Assembly (NCBI GenBank): GCA_963705525.1
Contig: CAVPJW010000004.1
Coordinates: 558,001-622,000, forward strand
Length of the DNA stretch: 64,000 nucleotides
Reading direction: 5' to 3'
DNA from: CAVPJW01 sp963705525
Lineage (GTDB): Bacteria; Acidobacteriota; Vicinamibacteria; Vicinamibacterales; CAVPJW01
Shown one piece after another: positions 20,412 to 29,421 of the stretch. The translations under genes and the position numbers were made by a program. Under the pieces are notes generated by a model, which was not told the origin of the DNA, made no database searches, and worked only from the letters and a program-made list of their open reading frames with translations. Position 1 is the stretch's first letter; the number at the start of each line of letters is the position of its first letter.

Positions 20412-21182
20412 GTGGCTGACAAGGAGGAACACGCCCGATATCAGGAGCGCGCGCACCACTCGAACGCCGCGGGATTCCGTCGGTTGAGTACGCGGGGTTT
20501 CGTCATCGCGGCGGTTGTCCTGGTGGTTGCGGCGCTGTTCGGCCGTGACGCCGGAACAGCGCTTGTCGTCGAAAAGACGGTCGATAACCCGGACGCTATC
20601 GTGTCGTTGGCGAGCCATGATTGGGAAAGATTGCCCGCAGCAGCAGAAATGGCGCAGCGGTTTCCGTCAAGCGTGGTGGTGCTCACGGAGCCTGTCCAGG
20701 TGACGCCGTTCAATTGTTACGATTGTCCGCGGCGGGCTGACTGGTTGAGTCGACATGGCGTGTCACCTGACCGAATCCATATTCTGACGGACAAGGTTTG
20801 GAACACGTATAGCGAAGCCGACGCCATGCTGCGATATGCGCGACACGAAAAACTTGACGGTCCGATTCTGGTCGTCACATCCCGGTACCACACCCGCCGG
20901 GCATTGGCGACTTTTCTGCATGCATTTAACGGTACGGGAATTGACATCGGCATTCTTCCGGCGACCGAGAGCGCCAGCGCCTGGTGGAAGAACGGTCGCG
21001 ACCGTCGGTATGTGGCCTACGAATGGTCTGCACTCCTTTATTACAGTATTCGCTTCGGAGTTTCTCCGGCGATACCCGTCAACGGGACGCAGGCAGTGCG
21101 GGGAGTGACGCCGATTGCTCTTGGCGCGACCGAGACGACCCGCGCTTCACGGCCACGCACCCTACGAGAGGCCTTTCAATAA
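20412..21182 (+). CDS. YdcF/DUF218-family membrane-anchored protein
   Basis: A protein of 256 residues from GTG 20412. An N-terminal TM helix (GFVIAAVVLVVAALFG) anchors a periplasmic DUF218-like domain: DAIVSLASHDWERLPAAAEM, LSRHGVSPDRIHILTD, WNTYSEADAML and GPILVVTSRYHTRRALATFL. The Ser-Arg-Tyr-His-Thr motif and the Thr-Glu-Ala region are typical of YdcF/ElyC proteins, which are linked to envelope polysaccharide metabolism. It has C-x-x-C (CYDCPRR), which is not general in the family. It lies 20 bp after the DUF5989 gene and ends 2 bp before the Wza-like gene, so it belongs to the operon. Confidence 0.78.
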   Translation: MADKEEHARYQERAHHSNAAGFRRLSTRGFVIAAVVLVVAALFGRDAGTALVVEKTVDNPDAIVSLASHDWERLPAAAEMAQRFPSSVVVLTEPVQVTPFNCYDCPRRADWLSRHGVSPDRIHILTDKVWNTYSEADAMLRYARHEKLDGPILVVTSRYHTRRALATFLHAFNGTGIDIGILPATESASAWWKNGRDRRYVAYEWSALLYYSIRFGVSPAIPVNGTQAVRGVTPIALGATETTRASRPRTLREAFQ

Positions 21183-21184
21183 TC

Positions 21185-21856
21185 ATGATCAATCTCACTG
21201 CCGCAGTTTTCGCGTTGGAACTCATGTCATCCTCCTTGTCCCCGAGCTTGCCCGGCCGACTCACAGTCGTGTCGAGATCAAGGGGCAGTGCGCTCGGGCA
21301 CGTTCAGCAGAAGCCTGCGACACCCGTGGCCACTGGGCCGACCACGACCGCCGCGTCTCCATCGGCGCTCCCGGCGGACTACGTCATAGGGCCTGAGGAC
21401 GCGCTGACGGTGAGTTATTGGAAAGAGAAAGAGCTTTCCGCGGATGTCGTGGTTCGTCCGGACGGCATGATTTCGCTGCCGTTATTGAACGATATTCAGG
21501 CATCCGGCCTGACTCCCGAGCAGCTCCGAGTTCGAGTATCCGAGGCAGCCAGCAAGTACGTGACGGAACCGAACGTGACCGTTGTTATCCGGCAAGTCCA
21601 TAGTCGCAAGGTCTATATCACGGGACAGGTGACGAGACCCGGCTCATACCCTCTCGCCGGTCCGACAACAGTGCTGCAATTGATCGCCACCGCGGGAGGA
21701 CTGCAGGAGTATGCAGATCGCGAAGGCATTGTTGTGATCCGCACCGACAAAGGTCAGCAAATCAGTTACAAGTTCAACTATAAACAAGTTATGAAGAGGC
21801 AGAAGCTCGAACAGAACATCGAGCTCAAGCCTGGAGATACGGTGGTTGTGCCTTGA
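21185..21856 (+). CDS. Wza/EpsE-like polysaccharide export protein
   Basis: A protein of 223 residues from ATG 21185, chosen because upstream in-frame residues overlap the previous gene. After a hydrophobic N-terminus comes the polysaccharide export (Poly_export) domain: YVIGPEDALTVSYWKEKELS, VVRPDGMISLPLLNDIQASG and LRVRVSEAASKYVTEPNVTV. A SLBB domain follows (KVYITGQVTRPGSYPLAGPT, VLQLIATAGG). The end NIELKPGDTVVVP is typical. The family forms the periplasmic and outer-membrane export ring for exopolysaccharide. It lacks a clear lipobox, and the single SLBB domain makes it shorter than Escherichia coli Wza, as is usual in exosortase-linked EpsE-type proteins. Confidence 0.9.
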   Translation: MINLTAAVFALELMSSSLSPSLPGRLTVVSRSRGSALGHVQQKPATPVATGPTTTAASPSALPADYVIGPEDALTVSYWKEKELSADVVVRPDGMISLPLLNDIQASGLTPEQLRVRVSEAASKYVTEPNVTVVIRQVHSRKVYITGQVTRPGSYPLAGPTTVLQLIATAGGLQEYADREGIVVIRTDKGQQISYKFNYKQVMKRQKLEQNIELKPGDTVVVP

Positions 21857-21942
21857 TCAACTGCACTTGGGCAGCGCACTCGCGCGGCGGTTCGGGATGC
21901 TGAAACAGTCAAGTCTCGTCGCATCGGACGCGTAGACCAGGG

Positions 21943-23583
21943 GTGGCGATCGTGTTGCCAGGAAAAACATATCGTCCCGAAGACCTCGTCCGTGCCGCGG
22001 TCGCACGAAAGTGGCTGATCCTGCTGCCGCTCGTGTTCATCTCCGTGGGCACCGTAGTGGCGGCACGGTTTGTTCCGAATCGTTACATGTCTGAGGCGCT
22101 CATTCTCGTCGTACCACAACGCGTTCCTGAAACGTACGTGCGGTCAACCGTGACAACGCAGATTGAAGATCGGATCCATTCGATCAGCCAGGAGATATTG
22201 AGTCGAGCACGGCTGGAACAGATCGTCAAGGATTTCGGATTGTACTCAGAGGAACTGAAGACAACTGCGATGCAGGACGTGGTCGATCGAATGCGGCTGG
22301 ACATCACTGTGAACATTCCGATCAGGACCGGCAGGCGTGACGACGGCGGATCATCCTTTCGCGTCGGCTACACATCGTCAGACGCCCGCAAGGCAATGCT
22401 GGTGACAGAACGGCTGACGGCCTTGTTCATTGGTGAGAATCTACGAGATCGGGAAGTCCAGGCAGAAGGAACCGACCAGTTTCTCGAGACGCAGCTGGAG
22501 GAAGCTCGGCAGCGGCTCCTGGAGAATGAAAGGCGACTCGAAGACTACCGCAATCGATATACCGGGCAATTGCCCAGTCAGCTGCAGACGAACCTGCAGG
22601 TGCTCCAGCAAACGCAGACGCAACTGCAGACGACTATCGACTCGTCAAATCGGGACCGCGACCGAATGCTGGCGATCGATCGACTCATCGCAGACTTGGA
22701 AGCCGTGCCTCCAAGCCAGGCTCCTACGCCCGCACCTCGACCAACCCGCGCGGCAACCGCAGCCCGTGGTGAGATCGAGGAGCCCTTGACCGAAGGCACG
22801 GCTGCTGAGCAGCTCGAGGCGACGCGTAAGGAGCTTCGCGACATGCAGCTTCACCTGAAACCCGAACATCCGGACGTCCTTCGGACTCAAAGACGGATCG
22901 AGGCGCTCGAGAAGAAAGTGGCTGATGAAGCGCTGAAGGCACCCTTGTCGCCAACCACGCCGTCAACGCCCCTCACGGCGGACGAGCGCGCACGTCGGAA
23001 TCGACTGAGCGAACTTCAAGCTGAGAAAGTCCAGCTGAGCGCTCGTTTGACGAAGGTGCAGGCGGAAGAAAACCGGCTGAAAACTCTTATCCTGACGTAC
23101 CAAGCGAGAATCGAAGCCACTCCCGCCAGGGAATCTGAACTCGCTGTCGTCACGCGCGACTACGAAACACTGCAGGAACGGTACCGAGCTCTGCTCACGA
23201 AGCGAGAGGACGCCAAGATCGCAGCGGATCTCGAACGCCGGCAGATCGGTGAACAGTTCAAAGTCATCGAACCGGCACAGTTGCCTGAAAGGCCAGTCAG
23301 CCCAAACCGGCCATTGATCAATCTCTTGGGGGCGCTGATCGGACTGGGAGTCGGGTTCGCCTTTGCCGCCGTCGCCGAGTACAACGACTCCACGATCAGG
23401 ACGCAGGACGACGCGTTGGTCGCCCTGAAACTGCCGGTCCTGGCGATAGTGCCCGCCATGGTCACAAAGGCCGATCGGCGGAAGAGGAGGCGCCGCGTTT
23501 TTTCGATCGGCGCGGGCATGCTGATGGTGGCAGGCCTCGTAGCGCTCGCTTGGGTCATTCCCTTCTGGAGACCCCGCCTATAG
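21943..23583 (+). CDS. Wzz/GNVR chain-length determinant protein (no kinase domain)
   Basis: A protein of 546 residues from GTG 21943. Two TM helices (KWLILLPLVFISVGTVV near residue 25 and INLLGALIGLGVGFAFAAV near 460) flank a long periplasmic coiled coil (about residues 170-430, rich in Glu, Gln, Arg and Leu). The Wzz motif is at the start (YRPEDLVRAAVARKW, YMSEALILVVPQRVP) and a GNVR-type segment precedes the second TM (YETLQERYRALLTKREDAKI). A third hydrophobic stretch ends the protein. There is no Walker A, so the tyrosine kinase partner of this export system is not fused here and is not visible in the window. It is the second gene of the Wza/Wzz pair that controls polymer length and export. 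Confidence 0.88.
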   Translation: MAIVLPGKTYRPEDLVRAAVARKWLILLPLVFISVGTVVAARFVPNRYMSEALILVVPQRVPETYVRSTVTTQIEDRIHSISQEILSRARLEQIVKDFGLYSEELKTTAMQDVVDRMRLDITVNIPIRTGRRDDGGSSFRVGYTSSDARKAMLVTERLTALFIGENLRDREVQAEGTDQFLETQLEEARQRLLENERRLEDYRNRYTGQLPSQLQTNLQVLQQTQTQLQTTIDSSNRDRDRMLAIDRLIADLEAVPPSQAPTPAPRPTRAATAARGEIEEPLTEGTAAEQLEATRKELRDMQLHLKPEHPDVLRTQRRIEALEKKVADEALKAPLSPTTPSTPLTADERARRNRLSELQAEKVQLSARLTKVQAEENRLKTLILTYQARIEATPARESELAVVTRDYETLQERYRALLTKREDAKIAADLERRQIGEQFKVIEPAQLPERPVSPNRPLINLLGALIGLGVGFAFAAVAEYNDSTIRTQDDALVALKLPVLAIVPAMVTKADRRKRRRRVFSIGAGMLMVAGLVALAWVIPFWRPRL

Positions 23584-23672
23584 ATCTGCGCCAACCGAAA
23601 CTCTCCTCGAGCGTGGGTGTGGGTTGGCCGCCCTCGCATTCTGACGATATCGCAAGCCACGGACCCTACGTC

Positions 23673-24839
23673 ATGCCGTCAACGAGCAGCGAGTCCAAGC
23701 GTGATTTTTCTGACGAGCGAGGGTCGAGCAGTCCTGGTACTGTCGAGCAGGCCGAATCGTTGGGGGCAGGATTTGACCTTCCAAGAATGCCCATGAGGAA
23801 GGAGGACGCGGCCCTCAATGCTGTTGCAGTTCGTCTTGCCCTCTCCACGAAACCGTTGCTGTTCGTCGTGGTCGACACGGAAGAGGAATTCGACTGGCAC
23901 GGGCCGTTTTCTCGGGCGAATACGAGTGTTCGCTCTGCGCGCCATGTCGAACGGGCACAGCGAATTCTTGAGAAGTATCAGATTCGGCCGACATACGTAG
24001 TCGACTTTCCTATTGCCCACCAGCCGGATGGCTACGGACCAATCAAGGCTATCCATGACTCGGGAGGCTGTAGTGTGGGCGCGCATCTCCATCCGTGGGT
24101 AACGCCCCCCTTTGATGAAGCCGTCACGGGTACCAATAGTTTTGCGTGTAACCTTGGACCGTCTCTCGAGCGCGCGAAAATCGAAACGCTCCTGCAAGAA
24201 ATTGGCGATCATCTGGACGTGCAGCCACGGATCTATAAAGCGGGCCGTTACGGATTCGGCTTCTCGACCGTGACCGTGCTCGACAGCCTGGAGTTTGAGG
24301 TGGACATGAGCATCAATCCATCCTCTGACTACTCGGCGCAGGGCGGACCCAACTTTGAAGATTTCGATGCGGCGCCATTCTTCTTTGGGCCGAAGCGGCG
24401 GCTGCTGGAGATTCCGTGTACAGGCGGTTACGCAGGGATTGCAGGAACATTTGGTCCTGCAGTGCATCGGTATGCGTCTCGACCACTCCTTCGGGGCGCT
24501 CATGTCGTCGGCGTCCTGGCCAGGCTCGGAATCGTCAACAAAGTCATGCTCTCGCCCGAAGGATATTCGGCCGCGGAGCTGCAGCTGCTGACGCGGGCCC
24601 TCATGGCGCAGGGGGTCAGGACCTTCTCGTTGACATTTCACAGCCCGTCACTTGAGCCTGGACACACTCCGTATGTTCAAACAACTGGAGACCTGAACCG
24701 ATTCTTCGACAGGATCACTTCGTATTGCGACTTCTTCTTTGGTTCACTGAGTGGCGAGACAACCATTCCTCATCTGTTCCGGACACGAGTCGGTCGGGAG
24801 GTTTCTGGTCCGAGCACGGCTCCGACTCCGCGCGAGTAG
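23673..24839 (+). CDS. Polysaccharide deacetylase-like (WalW-type) protein
   Basis: A protein of 388 residues from ATG 23673; an ATG at 23793 is also possible, since residues 1-40 are low complexity. It has the NodB-like fold signs of the WalW type: LFVVVDTEEEFDWHG (catalytic Asp-Thr-Glu-Glu-Glu), SGGCSVGAHLHPWVTPPF with a His-x-His metal pair, RIYKAGRYGFGF, and LTFHSPSLEPGHTPYV near the end. It would remove acetyl groups from, or otherwise process, glycans. It is not clearly exported, so a cytoplasmic role on a lipid-linked sugar is possible. The gene lies between the Wzz-like gene and the second carbamoyltransferase (8-bp gap). Confidence 0.82.
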   Translation: MPSTSSESKRDFSDERGSSSPGTVEQAESLGAGFDLPRMPMRKEDAALNAVAVRLALSTKPLLFVVVDTEEEFDWHGPFSRANTSVRSARHVERAQRILEKYQIRPTYVVDFPIAHQPDGYGPIKAIHDSGGCSVGAHLHPWVTPPFDEAVTGTNSFACNLGPSLERAKIETLLQEIGDHLDVQPRIYKAGRYGFGFSTVTVLDSLEFEVDMSINPSSDYSAQGGPNFEDFDAAPFFFGPKRRLLEIPCTGGYAGIAGTFGPAVHRYASRPLLRGAHVVGVLARLGIVNKVMLSPEGYSAAELQLLTRALMAQGVRTFSLTFHSPSLEPGHTPYVQTTGDLNRFFDRITSYCDFFFGSLSGETTIPHLFRTRVGREVSGPSTAPTPRE

Positions 24840-24847
24840 ACACAGTC

Positions 24848-26686
24848 ATGAAAGTGCTGGCAATCTCACCGCTCGATAAGGACGCCACGGTCACACTGGT
24901 CGAAGACGGCGTCGTGACATACGCGGCGGCCGAGGAGCGGTTTACGAGGGTCAAGCTCCACGCCGGATTCCCCTGGCACGCGCTGCAGAATGCGTTCGAG
25001 CAGACGGGGACGACACCCGACGAGATCGAGACGGTTGTCTACCCCTTCCTGACGTGGCAGGAAGAGACGAGTTTGTTTCAACGCAACTTATCGAACGAAC
25101 GAGATTTTCTGGACGAGGTGGAGTCGCCCAGACTCAACGCGCTTATTGCGCAGGCGGCGGAGAAGGTCCCCGCTCGGACCGGCAGGATACCTGGCCTGAG
25201 TACGCCGAACGAACGGATGGAAAAGGGCGTGCTGAAGAATCTGGCCTATCGACTTCTAGCCAGTGAAAGCGTCATCTCCAGAAACGTTGCGAAACGAGGA
25301 TCCGAGCATTGGGGCGACAACGCAAAGGCCTTTCACTATCAATGGCAGTTGGAGCTTGAAACGGCGCTGGAGGAACTCGGGCTTCGACAAAAGCTGAAGC
25401 GTCTCGAGCATCACGTGTGCCATGCCGCGAACGCTTATTACTCGAGCGGCTTCGACGACGCTCTCATTGTTACGCTCGATGGCTACGGGTCCGGCCTCGC
25501 CGGTAGTGTCAGTAAGGGAGTGGATGGGGTCATCACAAGGATTCACTCGCTCGAATATCCGCATTCACTGGGGACATTCTACGAGACGGTCACCTCCGGG
25601 ATTGGCTTCAAGCCCAGTCGCCACGAAGGAAAAATCGTGGGGCTGGCAGCCTACGGCGATCCGACGATTCTGCGGGAGGTGCTGCTGTCGCGGTTCCAGC
25701 AGGAGGACGGCACGTTTCGCATCCTGGAAAGCAACAATGTGTTTTTCAGCAGGCGGCTCGCGAGCCAATTCCCCAAGATCGATGTGGCGGCAGCCTACCA
25801 GCACGTCCTCGAAGTCATTGCCCATAAATACATATCGTACTATCTCAAACTGACCGGGCTTCGGCGTCTCGTGCTCTCAGGGGGCGTCGTGGCCAACGTC
25901 AAATTGAATCAGCGCCTGCGCGAGATACCGGAAGTGGACGAGATTTTCGTCCATCCGAACATGGGCGACGGCGGGTGCGGCACTGGCGCGGGATTCCTGC
26001 AGTTCATAGGCAACAACGCGCTGCGAAAGCCGATCGACGACGTGTTCTGGGGGCCTTCGTTCACCGACGCGGAGATGACCGCCGCTCTTCAAACTGCGGA
26101 ACTTCCCTTTGTCAGGTATTCGCCGATCGAGCCCAAGATTGCGTCTCTCATTGCGGCCGGGAAAGTCGTCGCGCGATTCGACGGGCGGATGGAATACGGA
26201 CCGAGGGCCCTCGGCAACCGCTCCATTCTCTACCACGCCAGAGAGCCGGAAGTGAATCAATGGCTCAACCAGCGGCTCGGCCGAACCGAGTTCATGCCGT
26301 TCGCACCCGCGACGTTGTATGAGAAGCGGCATGACTGCTACAAGAACATCGATGGCGCGGATTTCGCCGCCCAGTTCATGACGATCACATTCGACTGCAC
26401 GGAGGGGATGAAGAAGGTGTCACCCGCAGCCGTCCATGTGGACGGAACCGCCCGCCCGCAGCTCGTCACGAAACATTCGAATCCGAGCTTCTACCGAATC
26501 CTTCAGGACTATTACACGCTGACTTCGATTCCGTCGGTCATCAATACGAGCTTCAACATGCACGAAGAGCCGATTGTCTGCACGCCGAATGATGCCGTGA
26601 GGGCGTTTCTGCTAGGGAATCTCGACTACCTCGCAATGGGAGATTACCTGGCGGAGCACCCATCAAGGCGAGCACAGCGCCCATGA
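24848..26686 (+). CDS. Second carbamoyltransferase homologue (NodU/CmcH family)
   Basis: A protein of 612 residues from ATG 24848. It keeps H188 and H192 in LEHHVCHAANAYYS, D211 in TLDGYGSG, LSGGVVANVKLNQ and NMGDGGCGTGAG. In the C-terminal half it has GRMEYGPRALGNRSIL and INTSFNMHEEPIVC. The extreme N-terminus differs: SPLDKDATVTLVEDG has no His where family members show YHDS, so one metal or phosphate ligand is replaced. It is likely an active or modified O-carbamoyltransferase acting on a different sugar than the first copy. Its stop overlaps the start of the next homologue (ATGA), so the two are translationally coupled and may form a complex. Confidence 0.88.
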   Translation: MKVLAISPLDKDATVTLVEDGVVTYAAAEERFTRVKLHAGFPWHALQNAFEQTGTTPDEIETVVYPFLTWQEETSLFQRNLSNERDFLDEVESPRLNALIAQAAEKVPARTGRIPGLSTPNERMEKGVLKNLAYRLLASESVISRNVAKRGSEHWGDNAKAFHYQWQLELETALEELGLRQKLKRLEHHVCHAANAYYSSGFDDALIVTLDGYGSGLAGSVSKGVDGVITRIHSLEYPHSLGTFYETVTSGIGFKPSRHEGKIVGLAAYGDPTILREVLLSRFQQEDGTFRILESNNVFFSRRLASQFPKIDVAAAYQHVLEVIAHKYISYYLKLTGLRRLVLSGGVVANVKLNQRLREIPEVDEIFVHPNMGDGGCGTGAGFLQFIGNNALRKPIDDVFWGPSFTDAEMTAALQTAELPFVRYSPIEPKIASLIAAGKVVARFDGRMEYGPRALGNRSILYHAREPEVNQWLNQRLGRTEFMPFAPATLYEKRHDCYKNIDGADFAAQFMTITFDCTEGMKKVSPAAVHVDGTARPQLVTKHSNPSFYRILQDYYTLTSIPSVINTSFNMHEEPIVCTPNDAVRAFLLGNLDYLAMGDYLAEHPSRRAQRP

Positions 26687-28347
26687 TCGTCTTGGGGATC
26701 ACGGGCAGGCGTCGTGATGCAGCGGCAGCACTGGTCGTTGATGGCAAGCTAATCGCTGCAGTCACCGAGGAAAGCCAGGTCAGGGTGCCACGGGTAGGGT
26801 ATCGCGTTGCCGGGGGCTTCCCATTTTTTGCGACGACCGCATGTCTGCGTCGTGCAGGCATCACTTTCCAGAACGTCGCGGTCGTAGCCAGCACTGATCA
26901 TCACCTCCACGCCAGTTTCGGGAATGCAGCGGACGTGGCGTCATTCGTCGCGTCCCAGGATTTTCCGGTGGCTGAGCACGCTGACGTCGCGAACTGTCTG
27001 CGACACAAACAACTGGTAGTTATCAGCCCGACGCGTGCCCACGCTGTGCAGGCAGCGGCGAGTGCAAACGCTGACAGATCGCTGATTGTCATCCTCGATC
27101 CTGAGCATTACCTGGCAGGCGAGGTATTTTCACAAACGGACGGCATCGTCGTCCCACGAGGCCCGATCCGCGGCGCTAAAGACCTGTTCCTTACGATCGC
27201 GACCCTAACCCGGCTTCTCGGATGCGATTCGAGCAGTCAACTGGACGGGCTGAGTGGTCTGGCGACGCTTGGCGACGCTGAGCTTGGGCCGTCCTTCGAG
27301 AGTGCGCTGTCATGGAGTCCCGACTCCGGCATTCGTGTCCAGATCGCGGCGCTCACAGAAAGCTGTCAACATCCGGTCGGCGACTCGAAGGCTCTCGCAG
27401 ATGCTGCAACGCCGAACGTCCGAGTGCAGGAGCTTCGGAGTAACCTCGCCGCGAGCTTTACTCGCCGCATACATACGCTGGTCCAGGAAATGCTGTCGGG
27501 CTTCATGGAGGAATCCGGCCTCAGTCAGCTGGTCGTCGGCGGTAGCTTGTTTTCCAATGGGTACTTGAACGCAGCGCTCCGGAATCAGTTCGGAAGCTCA
27601 ATTCAATTCGCGCCAGTGCCAGAGGCTCCCGGCTGTGCGATCGGAGCCGCATTGGCAGCGGAAAATGTTCAGACTCGGTTCGCGATCGAGCATCTCTCGC
27701 TCGGTCCGCAGTTCTCGGAAATGCAGGTCAAGGAAGCGCTCGATAATGCCCGCCTCGATTACATCTATGAGCCGAGCTGGGATCGCCTTCTGAGCAGGGT
27801 CTCCAGCTTGTTGTCACAGGGAAAGGTCGTGGCCTGGTTTCAAGGTGCGATGGATTTCGGACCTCGTTCGTTGGGCAGCCGCAGCATTCTCTCCGATCCA
27901 TCAAATCGGTACGCCAAGGACAATATCAATCGATACCTGAAGGGGCGCGCTGAGGATCATCCCATCGCGGTGTCGATGCCGGAGTCAATTGCCACACAAT
28001 GTCTCGAAACAACTCTCTCCTCTCCGTACATGTTGCTCAGGGCCACGGTCAAGGCGGAATGGCGTGACCGTTGCCGGGCCGTCTTGGACGCGCGACATTC
28101 GACCTCCATCCACACCGTCTCGACGAACGAATCGACAAAGCTGTCGGATCTCCTCGACATCCATTTCAAGAAAAGCGGTGTCCCCGGGCTCATGAATACC
28201 ACCTTGAGCGTGCCACCCGAGCCGACCGCATGTACGCCACGAGATGCGATTCGCACGACGTTCTCAGGCGCGATAGACGCTCTCGTGATGAATCGCTTTT
28301 TGGTCATGAAGGACTACTGGCTCCTGAGGAGCGACGATGCCCGCTGA
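26683..28347 (+). CDS. Degenerate carbamoyltransferase homologue
   Basis: A protein of 554 residues, about 60 shorter than its two relatives here. The C-terminal YrdC-like half is well kept (GAMDFGPRSLGSRSILSDPS, MNTTLSVPPEPTACTPRDAI). The N-terminal half is eroded: TGRRRDAAAAL replaces the YHDS region, SPTRAHAVQ replaces the His-x3-His metal pair (only the second His remains), and PEAPGCAIGA replaces GDAGG. It starts inside the stop of the second carbamoyltransferase (ATGA). A pseudoenzyme or regulatory subunit paired with the upstream active copy is the simplest reading (inference). The frame is clean, so it is not decaying by frameshift. The closest family is NodU/CmcH; function unproven. 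Confidence 0.8.
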   Translation: MIVLGITGRRRDAAAALVVDGKLIAAVTEESQVRVPRVGYRVAGGFPFFATTACLRRAGITFQNVAVVASTDHHLHASFGNAADVASFVASQDFPVAEHADVANCLRHKQLVVISPTRAHAVQAAASANADRSLIVILDPEHYLAGEVFSQTDGIVVPRGPIRGAKDLFLTIATLTRLLGCDSSSQLDGLSGLATLGDAELGPSFESALSWSPDSGIRVQIAALTESCQHPVGDSKALADAATPNVRVQELRSNLAASFTRRIHTLVQEMLSGFMEESGLSQLVVGGSLFSNGYLNAALRNQFGSSIQFAPVPEAPGCAIGAALAAENVQTRFAIEHLSLGPQFSEMQVKEALDNARLDYIYEPSWDRLLSRVSSLLSQGKVVAWFQGAMDFGPRSLGSRSILSDPSNRYAKDNINRYLKGRAEDHPIAVSMPESIATQCLETTLSSPYMLLRATVKAEWRDRCRAVLDARHSTSIHTVSTNESTKLSDLLDIHFKKSGVPGLMNTTLSVPPEPTACTPRDAIRTTFSGAIDALVMNRFLVMKDYWLLRSDDAR

Positions 28348-29416
28348 GTCCTCGGTCGAGGCGGATCAGGCCCACGATCGGACACGTCACAGAGTGGTTG
28401 TATCCTCCGAGGCGAACGAGTCGGAGTGGGACTGTTATGTAAATCAGCATCCAGACAGTACTGGTTATCACGCCTGGCCTTGGCGGGTCGTGTTCGAACG
28501 GGCGTTTCGCCACCAGACTGAGTATCTCATTGCCCGAGCCGGTAGCGGGGTGGTCGGAGTGTTACCACTCGTAATCGTCCGAAGTCGCCTGTTCGGCACC
28601 GCAGTAGTGTCGCTGCCCTTCGTGAACTATGGAGGGATCCTGGCCGACGACGAGGCTACGGCGAGAGCCCTGCTGGAACGAGCAGCGCAGATTGCGAAGC
28701 GATACAACGCATCGCATGTCGAGCTCCGGCATACGCGTCAACAGTTCGAGGAGCTTCCCGCCAGGCGCCACAAAGTCTCGTTGATGCTCCGCCTTGCGCG
28801 GGATACCGAGACTGCCTGGAATCTGCTGGATCGTAAGGTCCGTAATCAAGTCCGAAAGGCCCAGAAACATGACCTCACGACCGTGTGCGGGCGAACTGAA
28901 TTACTCGAGGATTTCTACGCTGTCTTCGCGCAGAACATGCGCGACCTGGGAACGCCGGTCTACGGGCGACAATTGTTCGAACAAGTCCTCGAGCAATTTC
29001 CCGAACATGCGCGCATTTTCGTTGTCAGGTCCGAGGGCAAGTCAGTCGCCGCGGGGTTGAGCTACAGGCATCGCGGCACGCTCGAACTGCCCTGGGCTTC
29101 TTCGCTATTCGAGCATCGGTCACTCTGCGGCAACGTTCTCCTGTACTGGACAGTGATTGAACACGCGATTGCGACAGGCGCTGTCAAGTTCGATTTCGGG
29201 CGCTCGACTCTCGGGGACAGCGCATTTCACTTCAAGAAACAGTGGAGAACAGACCCCTACCCGCACTGCTGGGAATACTATCTGCTGTCCAAGGCCGAAC
29301 CTCCGAACCTCAGCCCTTCGAACGCCAAATTCCGCCTTGCTATTGAATTGTGGAAGCGGCTTCCGGTCGGGCTCGCGACGCTTATTGGCCCACGGATTGT
29401 GCGGGGGATCCCTTAG
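28337..29416 (+). CDS. FemAB-family protein, XrtA/PEP-CTERM-associated
   Basis: A protein of 359 residues with the double-GNAT FemAB layout: YHAWPWRVVFERAFRHQTEY, GVLPLVIVRSRLFGTAVVSL, FVNYGGILADDEATARALLE, KVRNQVRKAQKHDLTTV, then a second GNAT half ending FDFGRSTLGDSAFHFKKQW. Sequence and position match the FemAB-like proteins (TIGR03019) found in exosortase-A loci. FemAB enzymes transfer aminoacyl groups from tRNA to peptidoglycan or related acceptors; the role in exopolysaccharide systems is unknown. It overlaps the previous gene by 11 bp and ends 5 bp before the glycosyltransferase start. Confidence 0.87.
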   Translation: MPAESSVEADQAHDRTRHRVVVSSEANESEWDCYVNQHPDSTGYHAWPWRVVFERAFRHQTEYLIARAGSGVVGVLPLVIVRSRLFGTAVVSLPFVNYGGILADDEATARALLERAAQIAKRYNASHVELRHTRQQFEELPARRHKVSLMLRLARDTETAWNLLDRKVRNQVRKAQKHDLTTVCGRTELLEDFYAVFAQNMRDLGTPVYGRQLFEQVLEQFPEHARIFVVRSEGKSVAAGLSYRHRGTLELPWASSLFEHRSLCGNVLLYWTVIEHAIATGAVKFDFGRSTLGDSAFHFKKQWRTDPYPHCWEYYLLSKAEPPNLSPSNAKFRLAIELWKRLPVGLATLIGPRIVRGIP

Positions 29417-29421
29417 CGACT

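Noticed and set aside
26683..28347. Degenerate third carbamoyltransferase as a pseudogene
   Set aside because: The frame is clean over 554 codons, translationally coupled to the upstream gene, and the C-terminal motifs are conserved, so it is kept as a functional CDS.
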